64,000 bases of DNA from an archaeon (GCA_021819035.1 JAKASL010000001.1:558001-622000), one strand, 5' to 3'; shown: positions 44,780-54,831, numbered from the stretch's first letter. Numbers and translations are program-made. The notes: generated by a model not told the origin, from the letters alone.

Positions 44780-46036
44780 CTAGACGGTGAATTCCTGTCC
44801 GGGCATGGCCGCGGTCGCCTCCGCCCCGAAGCCTTCATGGAGCTCCTTGGCGAGGGCCAGGCACGACTCCTCTTCGCCGTGGACAGTAAGGAACCTCGGA
44901 TTCCCCTGGATGCCCTTGAGGTCGCTGAGGAGGGTGGACCTCCCTGAGTGGGAGGAGAAGTCGAAGCGCTTCACCTCGGCCTTCACCTTGGTCGGCTTCC
45001 CCCTGTAGATGGTCAGCCCTTTGTCTATCAGTGTCCTCCCCGGCGTCCCGGGGACCTGGAAGCTCACTATCCCTATCCCGTTCTTTTCGTCCATCGAGAG
45101 GTGCTCGTTGTAGAATATGGACGACCCCCCCACCAGCATCCCTGCAGGGGATATGATCACCCCCGGCCTCTTCACCAGGCTCCTCCTCTGGGTCCAGCTG
45201 GTGACCTCCTCTATGTTTTCGAGCATCTTCCGCAGGGCCGCCGGGTCTCGGAGGAACTCCTGGTACCTGAGCAGTATCCCGTTGACTTTCAGGGCCATCC
45301 CGTCCATGGCTACGGGGTGCTTGAAGCCGTTCTTCACAAGCGTCATGGCGACCTCCTGAGCGCGCCCTACCGAGAACGCAGGGATGAGCAGGACGCCCCC
45401 CCTCTCCACTACCGTATTCGCGAACTCCACCAGCTCGGTCTCGGCCTTCAGCCTCCCCGGGTGGTCGGCCTGGGCGTAGGTGCTCTCGGTGATTACCATG
45501 TCCGCCTCCCCCAGGTTCTTCCAGGACCCCGGCATGAGGTTGGTCTCGTCCCCGTTGATGTCCCCTGTGTATATGAGGCGCTTGTTCCCCGCCTCCACGG
45601 AGATGATGGCCGACCCAGGTATGTGCCCGGCGTCGTACAGCTGGATGGTGAAGTCCCCCACCTGGAAGGGCTCCATGTAGCCGTGGTGCACCGTGTTGGA
45701 GTTCATGGCCATGAGGTCGAGGAACTCGAACGGGAGGTACTGCCCTGATATCTTGATGAAGTCCTGGATGAGGAGGTTGGCGAGCTCCGAGGTGATCGGC
45801 GTAGCGTGGAGCTTCATGCTACCGCTGAGGAAGTTCAGCGGGGCGGCGCCAGAGTGGTCCAGGTGGGCGTGAGAAAGGATGATCGCGTTGATGTCCTTCG
45901 GGGGGACGTGCATGGGGAACCCAGGGACCTTCGTGGTCAGGGCCCCATAGTCAAGCAGGATCTTGCTGTTGTTGTGCGACACGAGGAACGCGGAGCGGCC
46001 GACCTGCCTGGCAGCTCCCAGAACCTTAACTTCCAA
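44780..46036 (-). CDS. Beta-CASP ribonuclease of the archaeal CPSF/RNase J group
   Basis: A 418-residue RNA nuclease. The metallo-beta-lactamase motif SHAHLDHSGAAP is intact, with GHIPGSAI, YTGDINGD and the beta-CASP insert (ESTYAQADHPGR, PAFSVGRAQE, VIISPAGML). It lacks the N-terminal KH domains of aCPSF1, so it belongs to the KH-less aCPSF2/RNase J-like set that processes RNA ends. The start is TTG. Confidence 0.88.
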   Translation of the reverse strand: MEVKVLGAARQVGRSAFLVSHNNSKILLDYGALTTKVPGFPMHVPPKDINAIILSHAHLDHSGAAPLNFLSGSMKLHATPITSELANLLIQDFIKISGQYLPFEFLDLMAMNSNTVHHGYMEPFQVGDFTIQLYDAGHIPGSAIISVEAGNKRLIYTGDINGDETNLMPGSWKNLGEADMVITESTYAQADHPGRLKAETELVEFANTVVERGGVLLIPAFSVGRAQEVAMTLVKNGFKHPVAMDGMALKVNGILLRYQEFLRDPAALRKMLENIEEVTSWTQRRSLVKRPGVIISPAGMLVGGSSIFYNEHLSMDEKNGIGIVSFQVPGTPGRTLIDKGLTIYRGKPTKVKAEVKRFDFSSHSGRSTLLSDLKGIQGNPRFLTVHGEEESCLALAKELHEGFGAEATAAMPGQEFTV

Positions 46037-46099
46037 CTAATCGTAAACTCTTGAGAAAACCTGACGCCGATGCGTAGTTAAGCCTTTCCCCGCAATGTT

Positions 46100-46613
46100 C
46101 TGTCAAGAACTCGGCTTCTGACCACCTGAGTTTTGTCCGTCAACTTTCGGCTCCTGCCTGGACTTCGCCTTCTGGATGATTGTGAGCCACTTGTTCCGAC
46201 CCTCGACCTTGATTCTCGCCGCGTCCGAGGGTGTCCTCCGGTCCAAGCCTTCATGCGGCTTGATGAAGTTGTGGTTGATTTGAACACACCTCATGGTGAG
46301 TGCGCCCGCCTCCCCCAACCCGCGCCTCGCCTTCCTCCTGTCTCGGGCTTCAGTTCATCCTCTCAATCCTATTGTTGTAGACGTGCCGCTCCTCTTGATT
46401 CCCTTGGCGCATCTTGGAATCCGCTAGGCTCAGCCTGAGCATCGGCCCCCAGTGCCTAGGTTCACTGTTCGGGCCAGGCCTCAACGTCTGCACCAGGGCT
46501 TGCGTACCTGGCCTCAGGGTCTTTGGAAAGACCGACTCTCCTCGGCCACCGGTTTCTCTTCCAGACCCAGAATTTATGTGACAAGAAGTGATGCCGAAAT
46601 CTCGAGCTGACAA
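46100..46613 (-). pseudogene. Decayed DDE transposase (IS6/IS240-like)
   Basis: Two frames together give the C-terminal part of a DDE transposase. One ends QEERHVYNNRIERMN at a TGA near 46350. The other continues one frame over with ARDRRKARRGL and VQINHNFIKPHEGL, then RRTPSDAARIKVEGRNKWL. The NNRIER...RDR...FxxPHxGLxxxTPxxxA order is that of archaeal IS elements. One frameshift plus a missing N-terminal half show it is dead. No terminal repeats were found. It sits directly upstream of the second sedolisin gene. Confidence 0.65.
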
Positions 46614-46726
46614 CAGAGCCTATGCCGGCTTCTCGTCCATTTCCAAGGCGCTCTGGGCGCGAGGCGTCTCTTTCCGTCCGCTCGTCTGGGATTTCCTTAT
46701 ATTTCGGGCCCTGGCGCTGCTTCTCA

Positions 46727-49700
46727 TTGAAGTCCTCCGGGGGTCGCAGCCTCCTCCCTGCGGCCGCCCTGGCACTGCTGCTTCTGATGCTGCTTGAGCC
46801 GGTCCCTGCCTTCGCGATAGCCCCGTCTGCCCAGGCGCCGAGCGCGGCCCCGTCGTCCCCGCCCCCGACGGGGGTCCCAGCCTTCAGCCCCACCTACGAG
46901 ATACTCGGGAAGCTGGCAGGGACTCAGGTGGTCCAGTCCCACCTCCCCAACTCGGTCCCGCTCGCCCAGGGGATGCAGTTCGCGGCCACCTACTACACCC
47001 CCAAGGAGATACAGTCGGCCTACAACGTGACCGGGCTGATCTCGCAGGGGTACGGCGGCAAGGGGGAGACCATAGCCATCATAGACGCCTACGGCGACCC
47101 CACCATCTACCAGGACGTGGCCTCGTTCGACGCGCAGTTCGGCCTCCCGGCGGTGAACCTGACCGTCATCCCTGTCGGCCCCTACCAGCCGGCCAACGGG
47201 ATCACCTTCGGCTGGGACGCTGAGGTTGCCCTCGACGTCGAGGCCGCCCACCTCGCCGCCCCCTACGCGCACATCAACCTCCTGGTCGCCTCGAACGCCA
47301 GCAACGCTCTCTTCGACGCGGTCAAGGTTGCCGTAGACCGGCACCTGGGGGACGTCGTGACCATGAGCTGGGGGCTCGGCGAGAACTCCTTCGGCGAGTC
47401 AGGGTTCTCAGTCGCCGGGAGCCTGAACTACGCCTACCTCGACTACTACTTCCAGAAGGGCGCCGCCGAGGGGATAAGCTTCTTCGCGTCGTCCGGTGAC
47501 AACGGGGCCTTCGGCGGGACGACCACGGTGACCGCAGACTTCCCGGCCACCTCGCCCTTCGTCACAGGTGTGGGTGGGACGACCCTCTACCTCGCCACCG
47601 ACTCGGGCTCCGCCCTGTCCCCCAACGCCACAGCCACCTACCAGGGCGAGGCGGCTTGGAGCGTCTCGCCGCAGTACGTCGGCGCCCAAGGGGTCAGCTC
47701 CGGAGGGGGGTACAGCACCTTCTTCGCCAGGCCATACTACCAGTCGGGGGCGGTCTCGTCGGCCGCAAGGGCGTCGCCAGACGTGGCCGCGGTGGCCAAC
47801 CCATACACAGGGCTAGTCATAGTCCTCGAGGGGGTCGACTACGCCATAGGGGGGACCAGCCTATCCTCGCCTCTGTGGGCCGGGATGACGGCTGACATGA
47901 ACCAGTACGTCGGGCGGAACCTCGGGCTGCTCAACCCGTACCTCTATTCGATCTACGCCGACAAGGCTGAGTACTCCTCAGCCTTCAACCAGGTCACGTT
48001 CGGCTTCAACGGGGTGTACCAGGCCGGCCCCGGCTACAACCTGGTGACAGGGCTCGGGTCACCCAACCTCCCCGTCCTCGCCGCCGACATCAAGGATCAG
48101 GCCCAGGGGCTGCAGATCACCGTCAGCACCACCAGGAGCGCGTCCCAGTCGGCCCCCGCCCAGTACAAGTACGGTGAGACCTTCACCATCTCTGCACAGG
48201 CGACCGGGCCTGGGGGGGTACAGGTGACATCGGGTGAGTTCAGCGCCGACATCATGGCTACCGGCGGGATGGTCGCGTCCGTGCCACTCTCGTTCAACGG
48301 CATCACCTGGACCGGGTCCTACACTGTGGGGCCCTCCGACCCTCCAGGCTCCTGGACCATCCAGGTCTATGGGAGCGCAGGGTCCGCGTCGGGGTACGGC
48401 ATCGCCGACGTCTCAGTCGGTGACAGCCTGGGGATAGCCACCCCCGTCCCCTACCCGTTCGCCAACGCCGTGATCCCAGGCGTCCCGTTCACGATCTCGG
48501 CCGTGGCCGAGACCCCCAACGGGAGCGCGGTCGACGGGCTGACGCTGAAGGCGCACCTCCTCTACGAGGGGTCCGTCGTCCAGGACGTCGCGCTGAACTC
48601 GACCGGCGGAGGGTTCTACTCGGGGACGGTAACCGTGGGGGCCGCCCAGCCCCAGGGCTCCTACACCCTGGTCGTCGAGAGCCCCGGGGTCGGGAGCGTG
48701 TACTCCTACGTCTACGTCGGCGAGGAAGTGACTGGGGTGATGCTCACCCCGCTCGACACGGCTGTCCCATCGGCCGCCCCCGGCCAGCAGGTGGTGCTGC
48801 TAGCGAAGACCCAGACAGCGGCGGGGGCGGGCCAGTACACCTCCAACGTGACGGCGAAGGTCTACAGCCTCGCAGGGGCGCTGATGGCCTCGGTGACCCT
48901 GAAGCCGTCCCCTAACACCGCCCAGTTCGGCGTCTTCGACTTCTTCGGGTACAACCAGGCCAACTACACCGTCCCGTCCAGCTTCGCCCCCGGCTTCTAC
49001 AAGCTCCAGTTCATCTCCTCGTATCAGGCAAACAGCACCGCCACGGTGCAGCTCGGCAACTACACGACCGGCTTCTACGTCTCCGGTCCGACCCTCGCAT
49101 ACAAGGTCTCCGCTCCCGCGGCAGTCTACGAAGGCCAGACGGTCAGCATCGTAGCCCGGGTCACCAACTCCACCGGGGGGCAGGTAGACTCAGGTGTCTT
49201 CTTCGCGACAGCCATCCCATCGGGATACACCTTCGAGTCGTACGCCACCGACGCCCTCGGCGACACCGGGACCCCGATGCAGTACAACTCCACCATGGGG
49301 GCGTGGGTGGGCGAGGTCCAGGTCCCTTCCCCGTTGACCCCGCCCAGCCCCTTCGTCGGTAACATCCCAGCGATCGCAGCCGGCCCCTGGACTGTCTTCG
49401 TCACCGGCCAGTCAGCGGCCGCGACAAGCGTCGTCCCGGTCGAGTCATACCTCGACGTCCTCCCCTACATCTACTACACCAACGACACGTTGGGTCCCTC
49501 CAACATAGCCGTCGCCCCCCTGGTGGCCGCCAGCGGAGGGGGGTACACGCTGTCGGGGATCCGCGCCGACACCCTCACCGTGACAGGCGTCAACATCACC
49601 CTGGCAGGGGTCTCCATCGGGGACCTGACGATCCACAACGCCACCGTGACCCTGGTCGGGTCCCAGGTGACCAAGTTGACCGCCAGCGGATCCAAGCTCT

Positions 49701-49921
49701 CGCTCCTCCAAGGGACTGACGTCGGGTCTGTCTCGCTCTCTTCCACCTCCCTCACCTCCTCCGACTCGTTCTACGGGTCGACGGCGGCCCCTGCCTCTGA
49801 GGACTACCTGGCCTACGCCGCGGCCGCGGTGGCAGTCGTCGCCCTGGTGGTGGCGGTCTTCTCCTACACGAGGAAGGGGGGGCGGGCCCAGCCAGGGACC
49901 ACGCCGACCCCGCAGGTTTAA
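46727..49921 (+). CDS. Large cell-surface sedolisin-like (S53) protease
   Basis: A 1064-residue surface protease. The signal peptide covers 1-30. The catalytic domain is at about 85-490, with Glu166 and Asp170 in DAEVALDVE, Asp258 in SSGDNG and Ser378 in GGTSLSSP. About five beta-sandwich repeats follow (500-930), then a region resembling a short beta-helix (LTVTGVNITLAGVSIGDLTI) and a final membrane helix with an RKGGR tail. No pro-kumamolisin domain is present. The TTG start is set by a TATA box (CTTATATTT) 27 bp upstream; the open frame back to 46622 is outside the transcript. Confidence 0.88.
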   Translation: MKSSGGRSLLPAAALALLLLMLLEPVPAFAIAPSAQAPSAAPSSPPPTGVPAFSPTYEILGKLAGTQVVQSHLPNSVPLAQGMQFAATYYTPKEIQSAYNVTGLISQGYGGKGETIAIIDAYGDPTIYQDVASFDAQFGLPAVNLTVIPVGPYQPANGITFGWDAEVALDVEAAHLAAPYAHINLLVASNASNALFDAVKVAVDRHLGDVVTMSWGLGENSFGESGFSVAGSLNYAYLDYYFQKGAAEGISFFASSGDNGAFGGTTTVTADFPATSPFVTGVGGTTLYLATDSGSALSPNATATYQGEAAWSVSPQYVGAQGVSSGGGYSTFFARPYYQSGAVSSAARASPDVAAVANPYTGLVIVLEGVDYAIGGTSLSSPLWAGMTADMNQYVGRNLGLLNPYLYSIYADKAEYSSAFNQVTFGFNGVYQAGPGYNLVTGLGSPNLPVLAADIKDQAQGLQITVSTTRSASQSAPAQYKYGETFTISAQATGPGGVQVTSGEFSADIMATGGMVASVPLSFNGITWTGSYTVGPSDPPGSWTIQVYGSAGSASGYGIADVSVGDSLGIATPVPYPFANAVIPGVPFTISAVAETPNGSAVDGLTLKAHLLYEGSVVQDVALNSTGGGFYSGTVTVGAAQPQGSYTLVVESPGVGSVYSYVYVGEEVTGVMLTPLDTAVPSAAPGQQVVLLAKTQTAAGAGQYTSNVTAKVYSLAGALMASVTLKPSPNTAQFGVFDFFGYNQANYTVPSSFAPGFYKLQFISSYQANSTATVQLGNYTTGFYVSGPTLAYKVSAPAAVYEGQTVSIVARVTNSTGGQVDSGVFFATAIPSGYTFESYATDALGDTGTPMQYNSTMGAWVGEVQVPSPLTPPSPFVGNIPAIAAGPWTVFVTGQSAAATSVVPVESYLDVLPYIYYTNDTLGPSNIAVAPLVAASGGGYTLSGIRADTLTVTGVNITLAGVSIGDLTIHNATVTLVGSQVTKLTASGSKLSLLQGTDVGSVSLSSTSLTSSDSFYGSTAAPASEDYLAYAAAAVAVVALVVAVFSYTRKGGRAQPGTTPTPQV

Positions 49922-49951
49922 GACCGCTCGCGGTCGGGCCGGCTGACAGGC

Positions 49952-50647
49952 TTGAAGATCGTACCACAGGGGAGCAGGATAGACGGCACCTCGCTGATAG
50001 CGGGTTTCCATGGGATAGGGGCGACGGGCTATTGGACCGTGAAGTTCCTCGTCACCGAGCTGAAGGCCCAGCGGAGGTGCTTCATCGATTACGAGCACGC
50101 CCCCGCTGTGGCGTCGCAGATAGAGGGGAGGATCGCGACCCCCTACGAGGTGTACTCGGCTGGGGAGCTGTCCCTGCTGAAGGCCGAGGTCTCCCCGGTA
50201 AGGGAGAAGGAGAACGAGTTCTACCACCAGCTCGCCGAGTGGATAATGTCCTCGGGGGCGAAGGAGGTGGCCCTGGTGGGGGGCCTCGACGAGTCTCTGC
50301 GGACAGACGGCGGGGCTTACAGGGTGGCGATGACAGGGGCGATGTCTGCCCTTGGCGGCCTCCCTGGGGAGCCCATCTTCGAGGAGGACAGGATGATAGT
50401 CGGGCCGGTGGCCTCCCTCCTCAACGCCTTCGAGATGAACTCCTTCCCCGCCTACGCCGTCCTCGCCTACTCGAACACCGAGAGGGTCGACCCCAGGGCC
50501 GCGGCCGTGGCCGTGGAGTTCCTCGCCAGGAGGTACCGCTTCACCGCCAACACCGCCCCGCTGATCAAGGGGGCCGAGGTCATCGAGAGCGAGCTGAAGA
50601 TGATCGAGGAGAAGGAGAAGCGCCCCGCCGGCTCCGTCTACTCCTGA
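49952..50647 (+). CDS. PAC2-family protein
   Basis: A 231-residue protein of the PAC2/proteasome-assembly-chaperone-like fold: SLIAGFHGIGATGYWTVKFL near the start, VALVGGLDE in the middle and NAFEMNSFPAYAVLAY near the end. Archaeal members are related to proteasome chaperones, but some act as ATP-grasp partners, so the role is open. TTG start. The 3' end overlaps tgtA by 68 bases on the other strand. Confidence 0.8.
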   Translation: MKIVPQGSRIDGTSLIAGFHGIGATGYWTVKFLVTELKAQRRCFIDYEHAPAVASQIEGRIATPYEVYSAGELSLLKAEVSPVREKENEFYHQLAEWIMSSGAKEVALVGGLDESLRTDGGAYRVAMTGAMSALGGLPGEPIFEEDRMIVGPVASLLNAFEMNSFPAYAVLAYSNTERVDPRAAAVAVEFLARRYRFTANTAPLIKGAEVIESELKMIEEKEKRPAGSVYS

Positions 50648-52076
50648 CGCGCCTGGGCCTCCGACCGGCGCCCCCTTCGGCGACCACCCTGGTGTAGCCC
50701 AGGGCCTTCAGCCGCCTCTTCGCTCCTTCGAGGTCTACTTGCACCTTGGACGCGTCTGTCTCGGTCTGGCTGAAAGGGTACATGAACTCCAGTTCCGATG
50801 GATACGGCCCCAAGACCGGGTGCACCCTGTATGCATCGAACCCCCTCCGCCCTTCGGTCGAGCGTCCAGGCTTCCTCCCCGTCAAAAGGAGGGCCCGCTC
50901 CGACGACCTGTGGTACGCCCCTGCCAGCCTCGACGCAGCCGCGACGACCTCCGGCCGCGCCAAGTCCTCCTGGCTCCTCACGAACAACCCCCTCTCCTTC
51001 AGCGCGGGGGTCCCCGCCGTGAGCTCCTTCGAGCGCTTCGACAGTTCGGTGAAGGCCTCCCGCAGCCTGGGGTGGGCCGTGGCGCGCTCCTCTACGAGGT
51101 CCCAGAGCCTCCCCTCAGCTATCGCTTCCTTGCACGATTCGAGCTCCCCCCTGAGGACGTGCAGGTTGTGGACCGCGAGCCCCTTCGTCCTCTCGCCAGG
51201 GTCAAGCTCGAGGAGTCCCTTCACGCTCGTCCTGGAACAGACAGGGCAGCTGCAGGGGAGGTATTTCATCGACTGCAGCTTCATCACGCCCCCCCTCGTC
51301 ATGTACCGCCCAGCCCTCGCGAATATCACATAGCTCGCGGAGTCGAAGGTGTCGCACCCCAGCGCCACAGCCATGGGCATGGTGAGGGGGTGCCCGGCCC
51401 CGAAGAGGTGGAGAGGGACGGAGTAAGGCATGGCCAGCCGGGCGGAGAGGATCATCCTGACGAGGTCGGAGAACATGTAGTCCTCCATCACTTGGACGGG
51501 GCTCCCGAGAGCGAGGAAATCGAAACGGCTCTCGACAAGGGACTTCGTCGACTTCCGGACGAGGTCCCCGTAGACCCCCCCTTGGATAGGCCCGACCCAG
51601 GTGGTCCTCCTGTCCCCGAACTCATCCATCGTGGCGACCGCGTTCTTGAGGCTGTACTCCACCGTCTCCCTGGCCTTCCGCTTCGTCTGGGGGTAGCCGG
51701 TCGGCCTGTCCAGCGTCACCGCCAGGTCGGAGCCTATGTCTGCCTGGAACGACGCCACCTCGCGGTAGCCTATCTCCAGGTCCCCGTAGACGAGTACCTG
51801 GTACCCACCCGAGTCGGTCATCACCACACCGTCGAAGTCGATGAGCTTGTGTATCCCTCCGGACAGCGCCTCATCCTTCCTGCGGGAGTAGGCGATGTAG
51901 GAGTTGGTCATGAGCCCTTCGAAGCCCATCGCCCGCATTTCCGCCGTCGGGACGATCTGACTGACGGGGTGGACGACAGGGAACATGTAGGGGGTCTCCA
52001 GCGTCTTCCCCGAGACCTTCAGGGTGCCGATCCTGCCCAGGAGGTCGGATTCCTTGACCTCGAAGGAGAAGCTCAA
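50580..52076 (-). CDS. tgtA: Archaeosine tRNA-guanine transglycosylase
   Basis: A 498-residue enzyme that swaps guanine-15 of tRNA for preQ0, the first step of archaeosine formation. Active-site segments include VVMTDSGGYQVL and the nucleophile region VTLDRPTG. Zinc ligands are in CSCPVCSRT with a downstream His (HNLHVL). The C-terminal 120 residues are a short arcTGT-specific region, and the last 35 residues are Arg/Ser-rich and overlap the PAC2 gene, so the true end may differ. The TTG at 52076 lies 29 bp after a TATA box (GCTTATAG); the upstream open frame is not part of the gene. Confidence 0.92.
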   Translation of the reverse strand: MSFSFEVKESDLLGRIGTLKVSGKTLETPYMFPVVHPVSQIVPTAEMRAMGFEGLMTNSYIAYSRRKDEALSGGIHKLIDFDGVVMTDSGGYQVLVYGDLEIGYREVASFQADIGSDLAVTLDRPTGYPQTKRKARETVEYSLKNAVATMDEFGDRRTTWVGPIQGGVYGDLVRKSTKSLVESRFDFLALGSPVQVMEDYMFSDLVRMILSARLAMPYSVPLHLFGAGHPLTMPMAVALGCDTFDSASYVIFARAGRYMTRGGVMKLQSMKYLPCSCPVCSRTSVKGLLELDPGERTKGLAVHNLHVLRGELESCKEAIAEGRLWDLVEERATAHPRLREAFTELSKRSKELTAGTPALKERGLFVRSQEDLARPEVVAAASRLAGAYHRSSERALLLTGRKPGRSTEGRRGFDAYRVHPVLGPYPSELEFMYPFSQTETDASKVQVDLEGAKRRLKALGYTRVVAEGGAGRRPRRVRSRRSRRGASPSPRSSSARSR

Positions 52077-52315
52077 TTTCGCCGGTGCGGAAAGCGGGCC
52101 GCTATAAGCTCTGAGAGGCCACCCTGCGCCAGGGATGACGAGCACCGCAGTCAGAGCCTGCGCCGCCACGTCGCAATGCTGCCGGCAGACTGGGTCTGAC
52201 CCAGCGGCGATGCCCTCACTTAGCCCGATCTCGGCTGTCCCGTCCCCGTTGCCCCTCGGCCTTGCCCGCTGCTTCGTGCAAAGCATAAACGTCGGCCGTG
52301 GCAAGAAGCTGCGCG

Positions 52316-52768
52316 ATGCCCTCAGACGAAGACGCTAACAAGGAGCTGGTCGGCAGCTGGGTGAACGACGTCCTGCGAAGGCCGGCCAAGAACGCGGGCG
52401 AATGGTTGACGTGGGTCAGGAGAAGGGCACCCGAGTACTGGGACGAAAACTACGTCGCGCACCACGACCCGACTGCGAAGGGCCGCGAGGGCTTGGTCGA
52501 CAGACTTGCTGCTCTGTCCTCCGCCTTCTCAAACACGCAGGTGGAGCTTCTTTTGCTCTTCGCGAAGGGGGACGTGGTGTCTGATTGCTTGCGCATCACC
52601 GGCGACCATACGGGGAGTTTCCTCGGCATCCCACCTTCTGGGAAGAAGGTCTCTTGGCTCCAGAACGAGATATTCCGACTGAAAGGGGGGAGGATAGTGG
52701 AAGGGTGGGTGACCAGGGACTGGCTCGGCCTCCTGCAGCAGCTTGGCGCCCTCAAGACGGCCAGATAG
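52316..52768 (+). CDS. SnoaL-like/NTF2-fold ester cyclase-type protein
   Basis: A 150-residue protein of the SnoaL-like polyketide-cyclase fold, with the usual NYVAHHDPTAKGREGLVDRL segment and SWLQNEIFRLKGGRIVEGWV in the second half. The family includes enzymes and non-enzymatic binding proteins; no substrate is clear. The ATG at 52316 is 30 bp after a TATA-like CATAAACG; a GTG at 52298 would be too close to it. Confidence 0.75.
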   Translation: MPSDEDANKELVGSWVNDVLRRPAKNAGEWLTWVRRRAPEYWDENYVAHHDPTAKGREGLVDRLAALSSAFSNTQVELLLLFAKGDVVSDCLRITGDHTGSFLGIPPSGKKVSWLQNEIFRLKGGRIVEGWVTRDWLGLLQQLGALKTAR

Positions 52769-53026
52769 CGGAGCAGGCGCTGCCTCGCCCAGACCCCTCC
52801 GCGCCGTCGCGGTCTTCGCCGCCGTCCCGTTGGGGCAGGGCCCCCGTGCCGCGGCCCCGCTTGTCTGCTCCTGCGTGGAGCATCAGGGGGTGCAAGCCTC
52901 TGGCGTGTCTGTCGCCTGCGGGGTGGCCGTCCAGGCTATGCCGGATCGAAGGCCTGTCTGGCCCGGGGTGGGCGACATGCCCCGAAAGCGGTGAGCGCTT
53001 AACTAGCGGGGTCGGAAGCAGACAAC

Positions 53027-54055
53027 ATGCTGGGGGGGAGACAGGAATCGGGTCCCGGCCCCGCTGGTCCCGGACCATCTGCGAGCGGCGGGGACCTGAA
53101 CGTAAGGTGGATCCACGGGTCGCCCTCCCCATGGCACAGGACCGACCCCCCCATCCAGGTGCAACGGTACGACGAGCGCACCTTCATCCTCAGACAGAGC
53201 AAGGACGTCTCCTACGAGGCCCCTTTCATGTACCTCCTTGTCGGGGACGAAAGGGCGGTCCTCTTCGACACCGGGGCGACGAAAGACCCCGCCTCGTCCC
53301 CTCTCCGCGCCACCGTCGACCGGCTGTTGGATGAGTCCTCTGCCAACGGCCACGGCCCCGTCCGAGGGCTGGTGGTGGCGCACACACATGGGCACGGCGA
53401 CCATGTGGCCGGGGACCCGCAGTTCCTGGGGAGGCCGGACACCGCGGTCGTCGCCAGGGACGTGGACGCGGTCAGGGAGTTCTACCGCATCCCGGGCTGG
53501 CCCGACGGCGTCGGGCGCATCGACCTAGGGGGGCGCGTGCTTGACGTCCTACCCACCCCCGGGCACCACCCGTCGGCCGTCGCCGTCTTCGACCCTCGGA
53601 CGGGATTCGTCCTGACCGGAGACACAGTGTACCCTGGGCGCCTGTACGCGTTCGACCCTCCGGCGTTCGCGGCCAGCCTAGAAAGGCTCGTCTCCTTCGC
53701 GGAAGACAGAGAGGTGAGCCACGTCATGGGGTGCCACATAGAGATGACCCGCACCCCGGGGAGGGATTACCCGATCGGGACGCGATACCAGCCGGACGAG
53801 CCTCCGCTGCAGATGTCCATGGGGCAGCTCGTCTCCGTGAAGGAGGCCGCCTTGAAGGCAGGCGGGAGGCCAGGGAGGCACACCTTCGACGACTTCGTCA
53901 TCTTCAACTCCCCTTGCCGTCGGGCGCTCCTCGCCTCTGCCCTCGGGGGGGTCGGGAGGAACCTCGGGCGCCGTCTCGGCCTCTCCCAGGGCGCCCCCGG
54001 GGAGGCGCGCCTCAGGGGTCCGCATGTCAAAAACCAACGGACGGAGATAGACTAA
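53027..54055 (+). CDS. Metallo-beta-lactamase superfamily hydrolase
   Basis: A 342-residue cytoplasmic hydrolase. The metal-binding motif HTHGHGDH is complete and is followed by PTPGHHP, FVLTGDTVYPG and HVMGCHIE with further ligands. The first 25 residues are Gly/Pro-rich and may be disordered. A TATA-like CTTAACTAG lies about 28 bp before the ATG. The substrate is unknown; glyoxalase II-like or lactonase-like activity are both possible. Confidence 0.8.
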   Translation: MLGGRQESGPGPAGPGPSASGGDLNVRWIHGSPSPWHRTDPPIQVQRYDERTFILRQSKDVSYEAPFMYLLVGDERAVLFDTGATKDPASSPLRATVDRLLDESSANGHGPVRGLVVAHTHGHGDHVAGDPQFLGRPDTAVVARDVDAVREFYRIPGWPDGVGRIDLGGRVLDVLPTPGHHPSAVAVFDPRTGFVLTGDTVYPGRLYAFDPPAFAASLERLVSFAEDREVSHVMGCHIEMTRTPGRDYPIGTRYQPDEPPLQMSMGQLVSVKEAALKAGGRPGRHTFDDFVIFNSPCRRALLASALGGVGRNLGRRLGLSQGAPGEARLRGPHVKNQRTEID

Positions 54056-54090
54056 TTTAGAGTCCCGTGCAACTCCTACGCTGGGGGAGT

Positions 54091-54831
54091 ATGAGCAGGG
54101 TCGCAGACGTCAAGACGCGCATCTCAGCGGTCGAGCTCCTGGCGACCCTGAAGAAGAGCTACAGCTACAAGGAGCTCTCCGCAGTCCTGGGGCTCTCCGC
54201 ACCGATCCTCAGCAGGTACGTCCGGGGGCACGTCCTCCCCAGCGCGGCCCGTTCAGAGAAGTTCATCGCGACTTTCAGGGAGACGATGCTCAGGAAGATG
54301 GTCCTGGACGCGGTCAAGGTGACCTCGGACGGGTCCTACGACATCAGCGGGGTTGTGAACAACGTCGGCCTCCTGAGGCAGATAGCGAAGGTGGTGTACA
54401 GCGAGTTCAGCGTGGCCACCGTGAACCGGGTGGTGACCATGGAGGTCGACGGCATCCCGCTCGCCGCCGAGGTCGCCGGGGAGTTCAACGTGAACCTGGC
54501 GGTGGTCAGGTCGGAGAAGGAGCTGGGGGTGGAGGAGTTCGTGGAGCAGAAGGCGGTCTACTCGCCCTCGTCAGTGAAGTACCTGTACCTCCCAAAGACG
54601 GCCATCAAGAGGGGGGAGCACCTGCTGGTGGTCGACGACCTGGTGCGGTCGGGGACGACGATCGAAGCCCTGGCCAGGATGGCGGAGAAGGCGAAAGCAA
54701 GGATAGTAGGGGTCTTCGCCATAGCCTCTCTCGACCAGTCGATGCAGAAGCTGAAGGGGAGGCTGGGGCTCACCTGCCCCATAGAGTCCCTTGTCACCCT
54801 GGAACAGAAGCAGAGGCGCTACAGCTACTAG
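54091..54831 (+). CDS. HTH-phosphoribosyltransferase-type transcription regulator (GfcR-like)
   Basis: A 246-residue regulator. A helix-turn-helix at about 10-50 (YSYKELSAVLGLSAPILSRY) is fused to a phosphoribosyltransferase domain with the PRPP loop LLVVDDLVRSGTT. Archaeal proteins of this build include GfcR, which senses sugar or nucleotide intermediates. The ATG at 54091 fits a TATA-like CTAATTTA about 33 bp upstream; a GTG at 54067 is less likely. The next gene starts immediately after its stop. Confidence 0.8.
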   Translation: MSRVADVKTRISAVELLATLKKSYSYKELSAVLGLSAPILSRYVRGHVLPSAARSEKFIATFRETMLRKMVLDAVKVTSDGSYDISGVVNNVGLLRQIAKVVYSEFSVATVNRVVTMEVDGIPLAAEVAGEFNVNLAVVRSEKELGVEEFVEQKAVYSPSSVKYLYLPKTAIKRGEHLLVVDDLVRSGTTIEALARMAEKAKARIVGVFAIASLDQSMQKLKGRLGLTCPIESLVTLEQKQRRYSY

